The notes under the pieces are model-generated. The model was given only the letters and a program-made list of their open reading frames with translations. It did not search any database and was not told the origin of the DNA. Below, piece after piece: positions 8,502 through 16,282 of a stretch of 48,715 nucleotides of DNA. The translations under genes were made by a program, and so were the position numbers. The stretch covers positions 1-48,715 of the forward strand of contig JBJDZN010000001.1 of NCBI GenBank assembly GCA_051868045.1. Direction: 5' to 3'. How positions within the stretch are numbered: position 1 is the stretch's first letter; each line of letters opens with the position of its first letter. The DNA comes from CAKSQF01 sp051868045 (GTDB lineage Bacteria > Bacillota > Clostridia > Oscillospirales > CAG-272).

Positions 8502-10312
8502 TCTTCGTCATCCAATTTGAGGACTGCCATAAAGGCTTCGGGCGTAACCTGAACCGATCCCAACTGGCGCATCTTCTTTTTTCCTTCCTTCTGCTTTTCC
8601 AGAAGCTTCTTCTTACGGGTGATGTCGCCGCCATAGCATTTCGCCAGCACGTCCTTACGCATGGCTTTAACCGTCTCTCTGGCGATGACCTTCCCGCCGA
8701 TTGCCGCCTGAATGGGAACCTCAAAAAGCTGGCGGGGGATGTTATCCTTTAGCTTTTCGCAGATTTTTCTCGCTCTGCCGTATGCCTTGGTCTCATGTAC
8801 GATGAAGGACAGCGCATCCACCACCTCTCCGTTAAGCAGGATGTCCAGCTTCACCAGCTTGCTTGCACGGTAGTCGGCAATCTCGTAATCCAGTGAGGCG
8901 TAGCCTTTACTGCGACTCTTGAGCGCATCAAAGAAATCGTAGATAATCTCATTCAGAGGCATTTCGTAATGTAGTTCGGTACGGGTAGCGTCCAGATACT
9001 TCATGTCCTTGAACATTCCCCGACGTTCCTGACAGAGATCCATAATTCCGCCCACGAATTCGACGGGAGTGATGATGTTGGCATGGATAATCGGCTCATA
9101 CGCCTGTTCGATCTCATCGGGTGACGGATAGGAGGAAGGATTGTCGATGTAGACGGTCTCGCCGTTTCGCTTTTCGATACGATAGATAACGCTGGGTGCG
9201 GTGGTGATCAGATCCAGGTTGAATTCCCGTTCGATGCGTTCCTGCAGAATCTCCATGTGAAGCAGTCCCAGAAATCCGCATCTGAAGCCGAATCCCAGTG
9301 CCGCAGAGGTTTCGGGTTCAAAGGACAGAGCGGCATCATTCAGGCGGAGCTTTTCCAGAGCGTCCCGCAGATCGCCGTACTTGGAGCCGTCGGCGGGATA
9401 AATGCCCGAATAAACCATAGGAAGTGCCTTTTTGAAGCCGGGAAGCGGCGTATCCGTGGGATTTGTCGCCGAAGTGACGGTGTCGCCCACACGGGTATCG
9501 GCAACATTTTTGATACTGGCTGTGATGTAGCCAACCTCCCCTGCCGACAGCCCATCCGACTTTTCCAGTCCGAATGCCTCCATGGTGCCGACTTCAACCA
9601 CGTCAAATTCGGCTCCCGTATTCATCATACGGATGCGATCCCCCGCCTTTACACTGCCCTCCATGATGCGGACATAGACCACAACCCCCAGATAGGAGTC
9701 GTAGTAGGAGTCAAAGATCAGGCATTTCAAAGGGGCATCGGGATCGCCATTGGGGGCAGGAATGTCGGAGATGATCTTTGCCAGAACGTCTTCGATGTTG
9801 ATGCCGTTTTTGGCGGAAATGGCAGGACAGTCCTCGGCGGGGATGCCGATAATGTCCTCGATTTCCCGACGGGTTCCGTCAATATCGGCGGAGGCAAGGT
9901 CGATCTTGTTGATTACGGGAACGATCTCCAGATTGGCATCAATGGCGAGATAGGCGTTGGCAAGGGTCTGCGCTTCGATTCCCTGGGTGGCGTCCACGAT
10001 CAGCAGAGCCCCTTCGCAGGCGTTCAGGGAACGGGAAACCTCATAGTTGAAGTCCACATGACCGGGGGTGTCAATCAGATTCAGCACATAGGACTGACCG
10101 TCCGGTGCGGTGTAATCCAGTTTGACGGCTCTTGCCTTGATGGTGATGCCACGCTCACGCTCCAGATCCATGTTGTCCAGAATCTGATCTTCCATATCCC
10201 GCTTGGCGACCGCCTGCGTTTTTTCCAGCAGGCGGTCGGCAAGAGTGGATTTTCCGTGGTCGATATGGGCAATGATTGAAAAATTACGGATATTCTTTTG
10301 ATTTGTACTCAT
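8498..10312 (-). CDS. lepA: elongation factor 4 (LepA) GTPase
   Basis: Ribosome-dependent GTPase that back-translocates or remodels stalled ribosomes. The 604-residue length is standard. The G1 motif AHIDHGKST, G3 DTPGH and G4 NKID are all present. The C-terminal LepA-specific domain ends with an intact GGDITRKKKLLEKQKEGKKKM-type basic stretch. It starts only 31 bp after the kinase gene stop, with AAAGG 13 bases before the ATG, and overlaps hemW. In Bacillus the slot after prkC is usually filled by rsgA and rpe, so this linkage is a local rearrangement. Confidence 0.97.
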   Translation of the reverse strand: MSTNQKNIRNFSIIAHIDHGKSTLADRLLEKTQAVAKRDMEDQILDNMDLERERGITIKARAVKLDYTAPDGQSYVLNLIDTPGHVDFNYEVSRSLNACEGALLIVDATQGIEAQTLANAYLAIDANLEIVPVINKIDLASADIDGTRREIEDIIGIPAEDCPAISAKNGINIEDVLAKIISDIPAPNGDPDAPLKCLIFDSYYDSYLGVVVYVRIMEGSVKAGDRIRMMNTGAEFDVVEVGTMEAFGLEKSDGLSAGEVGYITASIKNVADTRVGDTVTSATNPTDTPLPGFKKALPMVYSGIYPADGSKYGDLRDALEKLRLNDAALSFEPETSAALGFGFRCGFLGLLHMEILQERIEREFNLDLITTAPSVIYRIEKRNGETVYIDNPSSYPSPDEIEQAYEPIIHANIITPVEFVGGIMDLCQERRGMFKDMKYLDATRTELHYEMPLNEIIYDFFDALKSRSKGYASLDYEIADYRASKLVKLDILLNGEVVDALSFIVHETKAYGRARKICEKLKDNIPRQLFEVPIQAAIGGKVIARETVKAMRKDVLAKCYGGDITRKKKLLEKQKEGKKKMRQLGSVQVTPEAFMAVLKLDDEE

Positions 10313-10343
10313 TTTCTGTTAGTTGCCTTTCTTCGGCTCATTT

Positions 10344-12386
10344 TCAGGGTTCAATGGGGTCAGGCACCGGTGTCGGCAGATCGGGGATAACCGTTGTTAC
10401 GCCGGTCTCAGGTACAGGTGCCTCGGTTCCGGGAGCAGGCACCTGCGTCCCTGTGGGAGGTTCTTCCGTGTCGGGAAGAGTGCCGGGCGACGGTTCTTCG
10501 GGATCCGGAGTGGGATTTTGTGTGGTGACAGGCGGTTGTGTGACAGGAGGTTCCGGGATTCCGCTTCCCTGGCTAACGACCAGATCAATTTTGGTAAGAC
10601 CTGCCGGAACGGTTTCCCCACGGAACAGGCTTTGGCTGATGACTTTTCCTGCCGCAACGGTGCCGGAAAGCTGATAGGTTACCTTTCCCAGTTGCAGATC
10701 AGACGATTTCAGTTGTGCGGCGACTTCGGTCATGGTAAGTCCGACCAGATTCGGAACGGTTGTATAGCTGATCTTAGGTCCTTTGCTGACATAAACCGTG
10801 ATGGTGGTATCGGAAGAAATGGCTGTTCCGCCCTCCGGGTAGGTCGAGACGATCAGTCCCTGGGGCATGGTGTCACTGTATACCTTCTCAAACACCACAT
10901 TCAGTTTGTTCCTGGTCATTTCAATGCTAGCCTGACGGTATTCAAGACCGATATAATTTTCCAGCGTGAACATATCTTCGCCACTGCTGAGGTAAAGCGT
11001 CAGTTCACAGTACTGCTCGCCCATGATAATGGTTCTTCGGGAATTTTTCTTCGGGGATTGGGAGACTATCGTGCTGTACAAGCGATCGGTGTCGTTGACC
11101 CATTCAATGGTGACCAGATAGCCGGCTTTTTCAAGTTGTGACTGAAGCTCCTCATTATAAATCTGCCCCTCAAAGTCGTCAACGACGATGACTTCGGCAT
11201 TTTTGTCGGTGCTGATGATGGAGTGAAAATAATTCTCGTAAACGTACAGCAGTGCCGTCAGCGCAATGAGTCCCATGGCGCACAGAACACCGAGAAGCAT
11301 GGAGACCATCGAAACATGGCAGGTCTTGGTCACAATTACCTTTTTCCGGATCACCTTCTTTTTCGGTTTTTTCCGGTTTCCGTTCTTACGTTTGCGACCC
11401 GTCAGAACCTTCGGTTGACCGAGAGTGACCGGTTTGAAACTTTCATGCTCATCGGTCAGATAACAACCGGAGAACAGCAGATCCCCGCTGTCCTTCAAAG
11501 CCGGCTCCAGTTCCTTGGTATCAAACGTAACGAAGTCAAAGGTGGCGGTGGGATTGTTTTTGAGACGCAGCAGACAGTCCAGCATCTGCTTGGCATTGTC
11601 AAAGCGTTCGTCGGGATTTTTTCGGATTGCCCGCATAATTACCTGCTCCAGACCCTTGGGAAGATCGGGATTGAACTGATCGGGCGGCGTGGGTTCATCG
11701 CTGATTTGCATATGTGCCACATCCATGGGATCTTCCCCGATAAAGGGAAGTCTGCCCGTGACCATCTCATACATGACGATGCCCAGGGAATACAGATCGC
11801 TCCGGCAGTCAATGTCCTGTCCCTTTGCCTGTTCCGGACTGATATAGTCTACCGTCCCGACGGTTTTACAGGAAATGGGCAACGGATCGCCCGTGGGAAT
11901 CTTGGCAATGCCGAAATCGGACAGCTTCAGCTTTCCGTCCGTAGTCAGCAGAATGTTCTGGGGCTTGATGTCCCGGTGAATGACGCATTTGGAATGAGCA
12001 TGAACCAGTGCCGTCAGAATGGCTGTGGCATATGTCATGGCTTCCATGGGGGACAGTATTCCCTTTTTCTGCATATATGCCTTCAGGGTACAGCCCTCGG
12101 CATACTCAAGTACGATATATTTCAACTCCGGTCCGTTGGATACGTCGAAGCATTTGATGATGTTCTCATGGGAAAGCATGGTCACTGCCTTAGATTCGTT
12201 GACGAAGCGGTCTACCGAATCCTCGTCCGACAGAAGCTCGTCCCGAAGGAGCTTGATGGCGACGTGTCGGTTCATAACATTGTCGGTCGCCAGAAAAACA
12301 TAGGACATTCCGCCCGATCCGATCAGTTTTTCAATGCTGTACCGATTGTCCAGTACCTTTCCGATATATTTTTGATATTGTTCCAT
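10344..12386 (-). CDS. prkC: PASTA-domain Ser/Thr protein kinase (PrkC/Stk type)
   Basis: Membrane kinase that senses muropeptides or lipid II and phosphorylates growth and division proteins. In 680 residues the kinase domain (about 12-275) has the glycine loop GSGGMSYVF, VAIK, HRDIKPQN, DFG and the activation-loop stretch TVGTVDYISPEQA. A very basic juxtamembrane region follows, then one membrane helix (about 358-380). Outside the cell there are about three PASTA repeats (400-610), the first weak. A tail of roughly 60 residues rich in Pro, Thr and Glu ends the protein, which is unusual in amount and could span or sit in the wall. It lies 42 bp downstream of its cognate phosphatase. Confidence 0.96.
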   Translation of the reverse strand: MEQYQKYIGKVLDNRYSIEKLIGSGGMSYVFLATDNVMNRHVAIKLLRDELLSDEDSVDRFVNESKAVTMLSHENIIKCFDVSNGPELKYIVLEYAEGCTLKAYMQKKGILSPMEAMTYATAILTALVHAHSKCVIHRDIKPQNILLTTDGKLKLSDFGIAKIPTGDPLPISCKTVGTVDYISPEQAKGQDIDCRSDLYSLGIVMYEMVTGRLPFIGEDPMDVAHMQISDEPTPPDQFNPDLPKGLEQVIMRAIRKNPDERFDNAKQMLDCLLRLKNNPTATFDFVTFDTKELEPALKDSGDLLFSGCYLTDEHESFKPVTLGQPKVLTGRKRKNGNRKKPKKKVIRKKVIVTKTCHVSMVSMLLGVLCAMGLIALTALLYVYENYFHSIISTDKNAEVIVVDDFEGQIYNEELQSQLEKAGYLVTIEWVNDTDRLYSTIVSQSPKKNSRRTIIMGEQYCELTLYLSSGEDMFTLENYIGLEYRQASIEMTRNKLNVVFEKVYSDTMPQGLIVSTYPEGGTAISSDTTITVYVSKGPKISYTTVPNLVGLTMTEVAAQLKSSDLQLGKVTYQLSGTVAAGKVISQSLFRGETVPAGLTKIDLVVSQGSGIPEPPVTQPPVTTQNPTPDPEEPSPGTLPDTEEPPTGTQVPAPGTEAPVPETGVTTVIPDLPTPVPDPIEP

Positions 12387-12428
12387 TACTATCAGTTCCT
12401 TTTTGATTGGTTCTCGTGTGGGAGCTGA

Positions 12429-13196
12429 CTAGCCCCGTTCACAGGCAACAATCGCCGTAATGTTGTCCAGTCCGCCGTTCCGATTGGCAAGCGAAATAAG
12501 CTTATCCACCTTACTTCTCGGCGACCTCGGAAGACTCAGCAGTTTTTCGATGGTATCATCGTCCACCATGTTGGTCAGACCGTCGGTACACAGAAGGATA
12601 TTGTATCCGCAAAGGTCGCTCAGCGAGATTTTGTATAAATCAGGGGTAGAATCGGTAATCATACCCACAGAGCGGGTAATGACATTCTTGTATTTGTATT
12701 CCGACGCCTTGTCCGGGGAAAGTATGCCGTTGTCAATCAGGTCCTGCACATAGGTATGATCTTTGGTAAGCCTTGTCAGTGTCCCGGATGACAGGATATA
12801 AGCCCGACTGTCCCCCACATTCAGAACATAGGCAACCGATTTCATCAGAAGGAGGGCTACAATGGTCGTAGACATCGAAGACAGTTCCGGCTCTGATCCG
12901 GCGCGTTGACAGAGAGCCTCATGTGCTTCCTCCAGCGACTGCAAAAGAATGGTCCGTGCCGTTGATTCGGAAATCCGCAGTTCCTTTTTACCGGCTTTCT
13001 GCTCGGCAATCTTACGGCGGACGGCATCTGAGAAGACCTGAACGGTAAGTGAGCTTGCAACGGCACCTCCGGCAGTTCCGCCGACGCCGTCACAGACGAC
13101 AAAGAGAGTGCAATCTCCGTCCAGCGGACAGGTAGCAAAGCAGTCCTGATTGTCCGCCCTGCTTCTCCCGATGTCGCTTTTTCCGAAATAATTCAT
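12429..13196 (-). CDS. prpC: PP2C-type Ser/Thr phosphatase (PrpC/Stp)
   Basis: Soluble metal-dependent phosphatase that reverses PrkC phosphorylation. At 255 residues it is family length. The metal-binding motifs are visible: RADNQD near the N-terminus, VVCDGVGG with the first Asp, NVGDSRAY in the middle, CTDGLTNMV and GGLDNIT at the end. GGAGG lies upstream of the ATG. It sits between rlmN (35-bp gap) and prkC (42-bp gap), the conserved Bacillota order, so kinase and phosphatase are co-expressed. Confidence 0.96.
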   Translation of the reverse strand: MNYFGKSDIGRSRADNQDCFATCPLDGDCTLFVVCDGVGGTAGGAVASSLTVQVFSDAVRRKIAEQKAGKKELRISESTARTILLQSLEEAHEALCQRAGSEPELSSMSTTIVALLLMKSVAYVLNVGDSRAYILSSGTLTRLTKDHTYVQDLIDNGILSPDKASEYKYKNVITRSVGMITDSTPDLYKISLSDLCGYNILLCTDGLTNMVDDDTIEKLLSLPRSPRSKVDKLISLANRNGGLDNITAIVACERG

Positions 13197-13231
13197 GGCT
13201 CTTCCCTCCTTTACCGTCTGATGATCCGGAA

Positions 13232-14281
13232 TCAGATTCCCTCTTTATGACGAAGCTGTCCGCAGGATGCGTCGATATCACTGCCCAGCTTCCGTCTGAC
13301 CGTCGCATTGACTCCGTTTTGGCACAGGGTATCGCAGAACAGTCTGACACTTGCCCGATCAGATTTTTTGAAATCGGTCTCCTCTACCGGATTGACCGGA
13401 ATCAGGTTGACATGGATCGGTCGGCTCCCCATGTATCGTTTCAGCAACTTGGCAAGACGGATCGCCTGCTCTTTTTTGTCGTTCTTACCGGCAATCAGGG
13501 TGTATTCGAAGGAAATCCGTCTGGATGTGCGGTCGTAATAGTCTCTGCAGGCTGTCAGCAGACGGTCAATATTCCATTTGTTGTTGACCGGCATGATTTC
13601 ACTTCGGGTGGCATCGTCGCAGGCATGCAGAGAGATGGACAGGGTTATGGGCAGCTCTTCCTCAGCCAGACGGTATATCTTGTCCACAAGACCGCAGGTT
13701 GAGAGTGAAATGTGTCGGGGACTGATGTTCAGACTGTGTTCACTGCTGACCAGCCTGAGAAAACGAACGGTATTATCATAGTTGTCCAGGGGTTCGCCGA
13801 TACCCATCATGACGATATTGGAAATCCGGACTCCCAGATCCTTCTGAGCCACCAGAATTTGCCCCAGAATCTCGGATGAACGCAGATTCCTCACCTTTCC
13901 GCCGATGGTGGAGGCGCAGAAACGGCATCCCATGGGACAGCCCGCCTCCGAAGAAATGCAGATAGAATAGCCATGCTCATATTTCATGACCACGCTTTCA
14001 ATCAGCTGACCGTCGGTAAGGGCGTACAGATATTTGACCGTTCCGTCGATTTTTGACACAAATTTTTTTACGATTTTCGGATAGAGCAGAACGGTGCAAT
14101 CCCGGAGCTTTTCCCGAAGGGGCTTTGACAGATTGCTCATATCGTCAAACTCCGCCCCGACGGTCAGCCAGTCGGCAATCTGACCTGCCCGGAAGGCGGG
14201 TTGTCCCAACTGATCCCGGACGAAGGCGGTCAGCTCCTCGAAGGTGAGCGACAGAAGGTCGGTTTTGTTTTCCTGATCCAT
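13232..14281 (-). CDS. rlmN: dual-specificity rRNA/tRNA adenine-C2 methyltransferase
   Basis: Radical SAM enzyme that methylates C2 of A2503 in 23S rRNA and A37 in some tRNAs. The 349-residue protein has the cluster motif GCPMGCRFCAST (Cys115, 119, 122). The C-terminal catalytic Cys is in ASCGQLR (Cys340); the partner Cys should be the one usually found in the GIGEPLDNYDNT-domain core. The ATG is preceded by AAAGGA. It is the first gene of the minus-strand operon and has its own near-consensus promoter. Confidence 0.95.
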   Translation of the reverse strand: MDQENKTDLLSLTFEELTAFVRDQLGQPAFRAGQIADWLTVGAEFDDMSNLSKPLREKLRDCTVLLYPKIVKKFVSKIDGTVKYLYALTDGQLIESVVMKYEHGYSICISSEAGCPMGCRFCASTIGGKVRNLRSSEILGQILVAQKDLGVRISNIVMMGIGEPLDNYDNTVRFLRLVSSEHSLNISPRHISLSTCGLVDKIYRLAEEELPITLSISLHACDDATRSEIMPVNNKWNIDRLLTACRDYYDRTSRRISFEYTLIAGKNDKKEQAIRLAKLLKRYMGSRPIHVNLIPVNPVEETDFKKSDRASVRLFCDTLCQNGVNATVRRKLGSDIDASCGQLRHKEGI

Positions 14282-14315
14282 GAGCGTGGTCCTTTAAAGA
14301 GTATTTTATGCCGTT

Positions 14316-14344
14316 ATTATAGCACATATTCCGAGCAATTTCAA
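14316..14344 (-). promoter_or_regulatory. sigma-A promoter for rlmN-prpC-prkC-lepA-hemW
   Basis: Minus strand TTGAAA (14344-14339), 17 bases, TATAAT (14321-14316). The leader to the rlmN ATG is about 30 bases. No other promoter is evident inside the operon. Confidence 0.75.
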
Positions 14345-14436
14345 TGACTTTCCGATGATTTTTGCCAAAAGTTCACAAAATCATAAAAAGTTTACAGTTT
14401 CATCACAGAAAATTAATGTAAGGTCTTGGCAAAATG

Positions 14437-14445
14437 TGTTATACT
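14437..14445 (+). promoter_or_regulatory. extended -10 promoter for the small acidic membrane protein
   Basis: TGTTATACT (TG-n-TATACT) lies about 30 bases before the ATG at 14474. I cannot find a good -35 box at 16-18 bases, which is tolerated when the -10 is extended. Confidence 0.5.
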
Positions 14446-14473
14446 ATAGAAAATGAAATCGGAGGTTTTTCAT

Positions 14474-14779
14474 ATGGAAGAGAACAAGAAATCGAATGCG
14501 TGCGGTGTGATCTGCAAAATTCTGATGATTATTGGTCTTGCTGCTGTTGTTGCTGCTGTTATGACCTTGATCTGCAAGAAGTTTTGCGCAAAATCGAAGG
14601 AAAATCAGATTCTCTGCGAAAGTGATGACAGCGCAATAGACGATTACGATGAGTGCTGCTACGACAACGATGACCTCGAAGACAATGTTGACGGTGACAC
14701 CGATGACGACAGTGAACCCGAAGCAGTTGAAGAAGAGAAAACCGATGATGAGTCGGATGACAAAGTCGTAACCGACTGA
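14474..14779 (+). CDS. small single-pass protein with acidic, Cys-containing tail
   Basis: Not recognised as any named family. The 101-residue protein has one hydrophobic segment (about residues 10-34, CGVICKILMIIGLAAVVAAV), then basic CKKFCAKSK, then a strongly acidic Asp/Glu-rich tail of about 50 residues containing a DECCYDNDD cluster. The positive-inside pattern is ambiguous. I chose ATG 14474 because GGAGG sits seven to eight bases upstream; the ATG at 14453 has no such site. It is monocistronic, with its own promoter and terminator. The acidic tail could bind cations or basic partners, but that is inference only. Confidence 0.8.
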   Translation: MEENKKSNACGVICKILMIIGLAAVVAAVMTLICKKFCAKSKENQILCESDDSAIDDYDECCYDNDDLEDNVDGDTDDDSEPEAVEEEKTDDESDDKVVTD

Positions 14780-14794
14780 AATTCATAAAAATCA

Positions 14795-14840
14795 GCATCC
14801 CTTTGGTGATTACCCGAAGGGATGCTTTTTTGTCTTTTGC
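14795..14840 (+). terminator. intrinsic terminator, overlapping the VanZ-gene 3' end
   Basis: GCATCCCTT (14795-14803) pairs with AAGGGATGC (14817-14825) and is followed by TTTTTTGTCTTTT. The second arm encodes the last codons of the convergent VanZ-family gene, whose stop is at 14810-14812. On the minus strand the stem is followed by TGATTTTTATG, so it probably stops both transcripts. Confidence 0.82.
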
Positions 14841-15349
14841 AGGCTTTTTTCAGCTTTCCGACGGCGTTTTTGCCTCAGAAAGATCCGGAAAAGGCAGAAA
14901 ATCAGCCACGCTATGAGGGTTCCTGCCAAGACACCCGCCGAGTCAATGAGTACATCCAATACAGCAGGTGATCTTCCGATCGATAGAATTTGATGGAGTT
15001 CATCGGTAACCGCATAAATGCCCCCGATACCGAAGGCAATCAGAATGTGAGGCAGTCGCTTTATCCTGTCCCACAAAAGGGCAAAAAAGGTCAGCATACC
15101 CAGAATGGCATATTCTGAAAAGTGAGCAAGTTTTCGGATGACATGGTTCAGGTCATTTACCTTGATTTGCTTGACCGACTCCGGTAAATGTTCATAGTCC
15201 TTAATCACGACCGGTGCTACCTGTTCGACAATCTTTCCGCTTGTTTCGGAGGATGTCTCCCCATCCTGTGCGGAAAACAGAAAAATAACAACCATCCACA
15301 GAACCGTCAGGATAGAAAAAATCAGTCGAATCCACTTTGATTTCGTCAT
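14810..15349 (-). CDS. VanZ-family membrane protein
   Basis: VanZ-like proteins are small integral membrane proteins; VanZ of vancomycin-resistance elements gives low-level teicoplanin resistance, but most homologues have no known role. The 179-residue product has a first membrane helix, the typical FSAQDGETSSETS stretch after it, RKLAHFSEYAILG in the middle, and three further hydrophobic helices. It ends in a basic tail. The start is ATG 15349, with AAAGGAGG just upstream; an upstream in-frame ATG at 15400 overlaps the CpsB-type gene and lacks a site. It follows that gene by 28 bp, so both are co-transcribed. No van genes are nearby. Confidence 0.85.
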   Translation of the reverse strand: MTKSKWIRLIFSILTVLWMVVIFLFSAQDGETSSETSGKIVEQVAPVVIKDYEHLPESVKQIKVNDLNHVIRKLAHFSEYAILGMLTFFALLWDRIKRLPHILIAFGIGGIYAVTDELHQILSIGRSPAVLDVLIDSAGVLAGTLIAWLIFCLFRIFLRQKRRRKAEKSLQKTKKHPFG

Positions 15350-15377
15350 GGAAGCCTCCTTTGCAAAATAGTCGGTA

Positions 15378-16112
15378 TCAGAACACATCGGGCATTTCAT
15401 TTTTCAGAACCCGATGAGCATTCTCGGTAAAATACGCCAGAACGTTCCGGTCCATTTTTTTCACGACCTTTTCAAAATTGTCATAATTGCGTCCGGTGGA
15501 GCGGTGAGCATCGGAACCGAGAAAATGAATGGCATTCCGATTGAGCAGTGATTTATAGTAATGTTTGCCAGATAAAGTGGCATAGAGATCGGCATTCATC
15601 TGTGCAAGCCGGGGCTGTTCTATCAGCCTTTCAGCATAGTTTCGATTGTACCGTTCAATATGCGCAATAATGGTTTTGACCCCGTACCGATATTCGATCT
15701 CATAGATAGAATCGTAGATGCGATCAGACCACATGACATCATAAAGCGGCAATTCCAACAGAAGAAAATCGGTACCGTCAATACAGAGGCGGTGAAATTT
15801 TTCGGGGTCGGATTTGGTAACAAGATCGGATTCCAGCGCAACCTCTGCCGCCTTGACGATACGGACATCGTCAAGCCCTTCCCTCTTCATGGCCTCTGTA
15901 AGCATTTGATAGGACTGCTCTCTGGCATCCAGAAATTCGTCTATGGGGGTGGTATGGTGATAGTAATGGGAGGAGGCAACAATGGTCCGGATCCCGATGC
16001 TTTTTGCCTTGCGAATCATGTCCAGCGACATCTCCACTGACTGACTGCCGTGATCCACTCCCGGCAGAATATGGGCGTGCAGATCCACAAGATTTTGTTC
16101 AAAAGCCGCCAT
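15378..16112 (-). CDS. PHP-domain tyrosine phosphatase, CpsB/CapC/YwqE type
   Basis: Manganese-dependent phosphotyrosine phosphatases of this family dephosphorylate bacterial tyrosine kinases that control capsule and exopolysaccharide synthesis. The 244-residue length is typical. PHP metal ligands are visible in DLHAHILPGVDHG, ASSHYYHHTTP, LLLELP, AHIERY and LGSDAHRST. The ATG follows AAAGG and an extended -10 promoter. Unusually, no tyrosine kinase or capsule gene lies nearby; the neighbours are VanZ (downstream) and enolase (divergent). Confidence 0.88.
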   Translation of the reverse strand: MAAFEQNLVDLHAHILPGVDHGSQSVEMSLDMIRKAKSIGIRTIVASSHYYHHTTPIDEFLDAREQSYQMLTEAMKREGLDDVRIVKAAEVALESDLVTKSDPEKFHRLCIDGTDFLLLELPLYDVMWSDRIYDSIYEIEYRYGVKTIIAHIERYNRNYAERLIEQPRLAQMNADLYATLSGKHYYKSLLNRNAIHFLGSDAHRSTGRNYDNFEKVVKKMDRNVLAYFTENAHRVLKNEMPDVF

Positions 16113-16153
16113 TACCGTACATCCTTTCCCTTTTCTCTGTCAGAGATGTGCTT

Positions 16154-16182
16154 ATTATAACATAAATCTATGAACTTGTAAA
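16154..16182 (-). promoter_or_regulatory. sigma-A promoter for the cpsB-vanZ pair
   Basis: Minus strand TTTACA (16182-16177), 17 bases, TATAAT (16159-16154) with an upstream TG (extended -10). It lies in the 158-bp divergent region shared with enolase, for which no equally good promoter is visible. Confidence 0.7.
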
Positions 16183-16282
16183 GCTTTTATCGTATATTTT
16201 TTTGGAAAAACGGATAATTTCTGCCGAAATGGCAATACTGATCAAAACCCAATCATAGTAGAAGAAAGGCATGGTCAGTGGT

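Noticed and set aside
11223..12428. 401-codon plus-strand open frame opposite the PASTA kinase
   Set aside because: Antisense shadow of a clear kinase domain, with no initiation signal or family match.
14453..14473. Upstream ATG of the small acidic membrane protein
   Set aside because: No ribosome site before it, while GGAGG is well placed for ATG 14474, and the upstream part would overlap that site.
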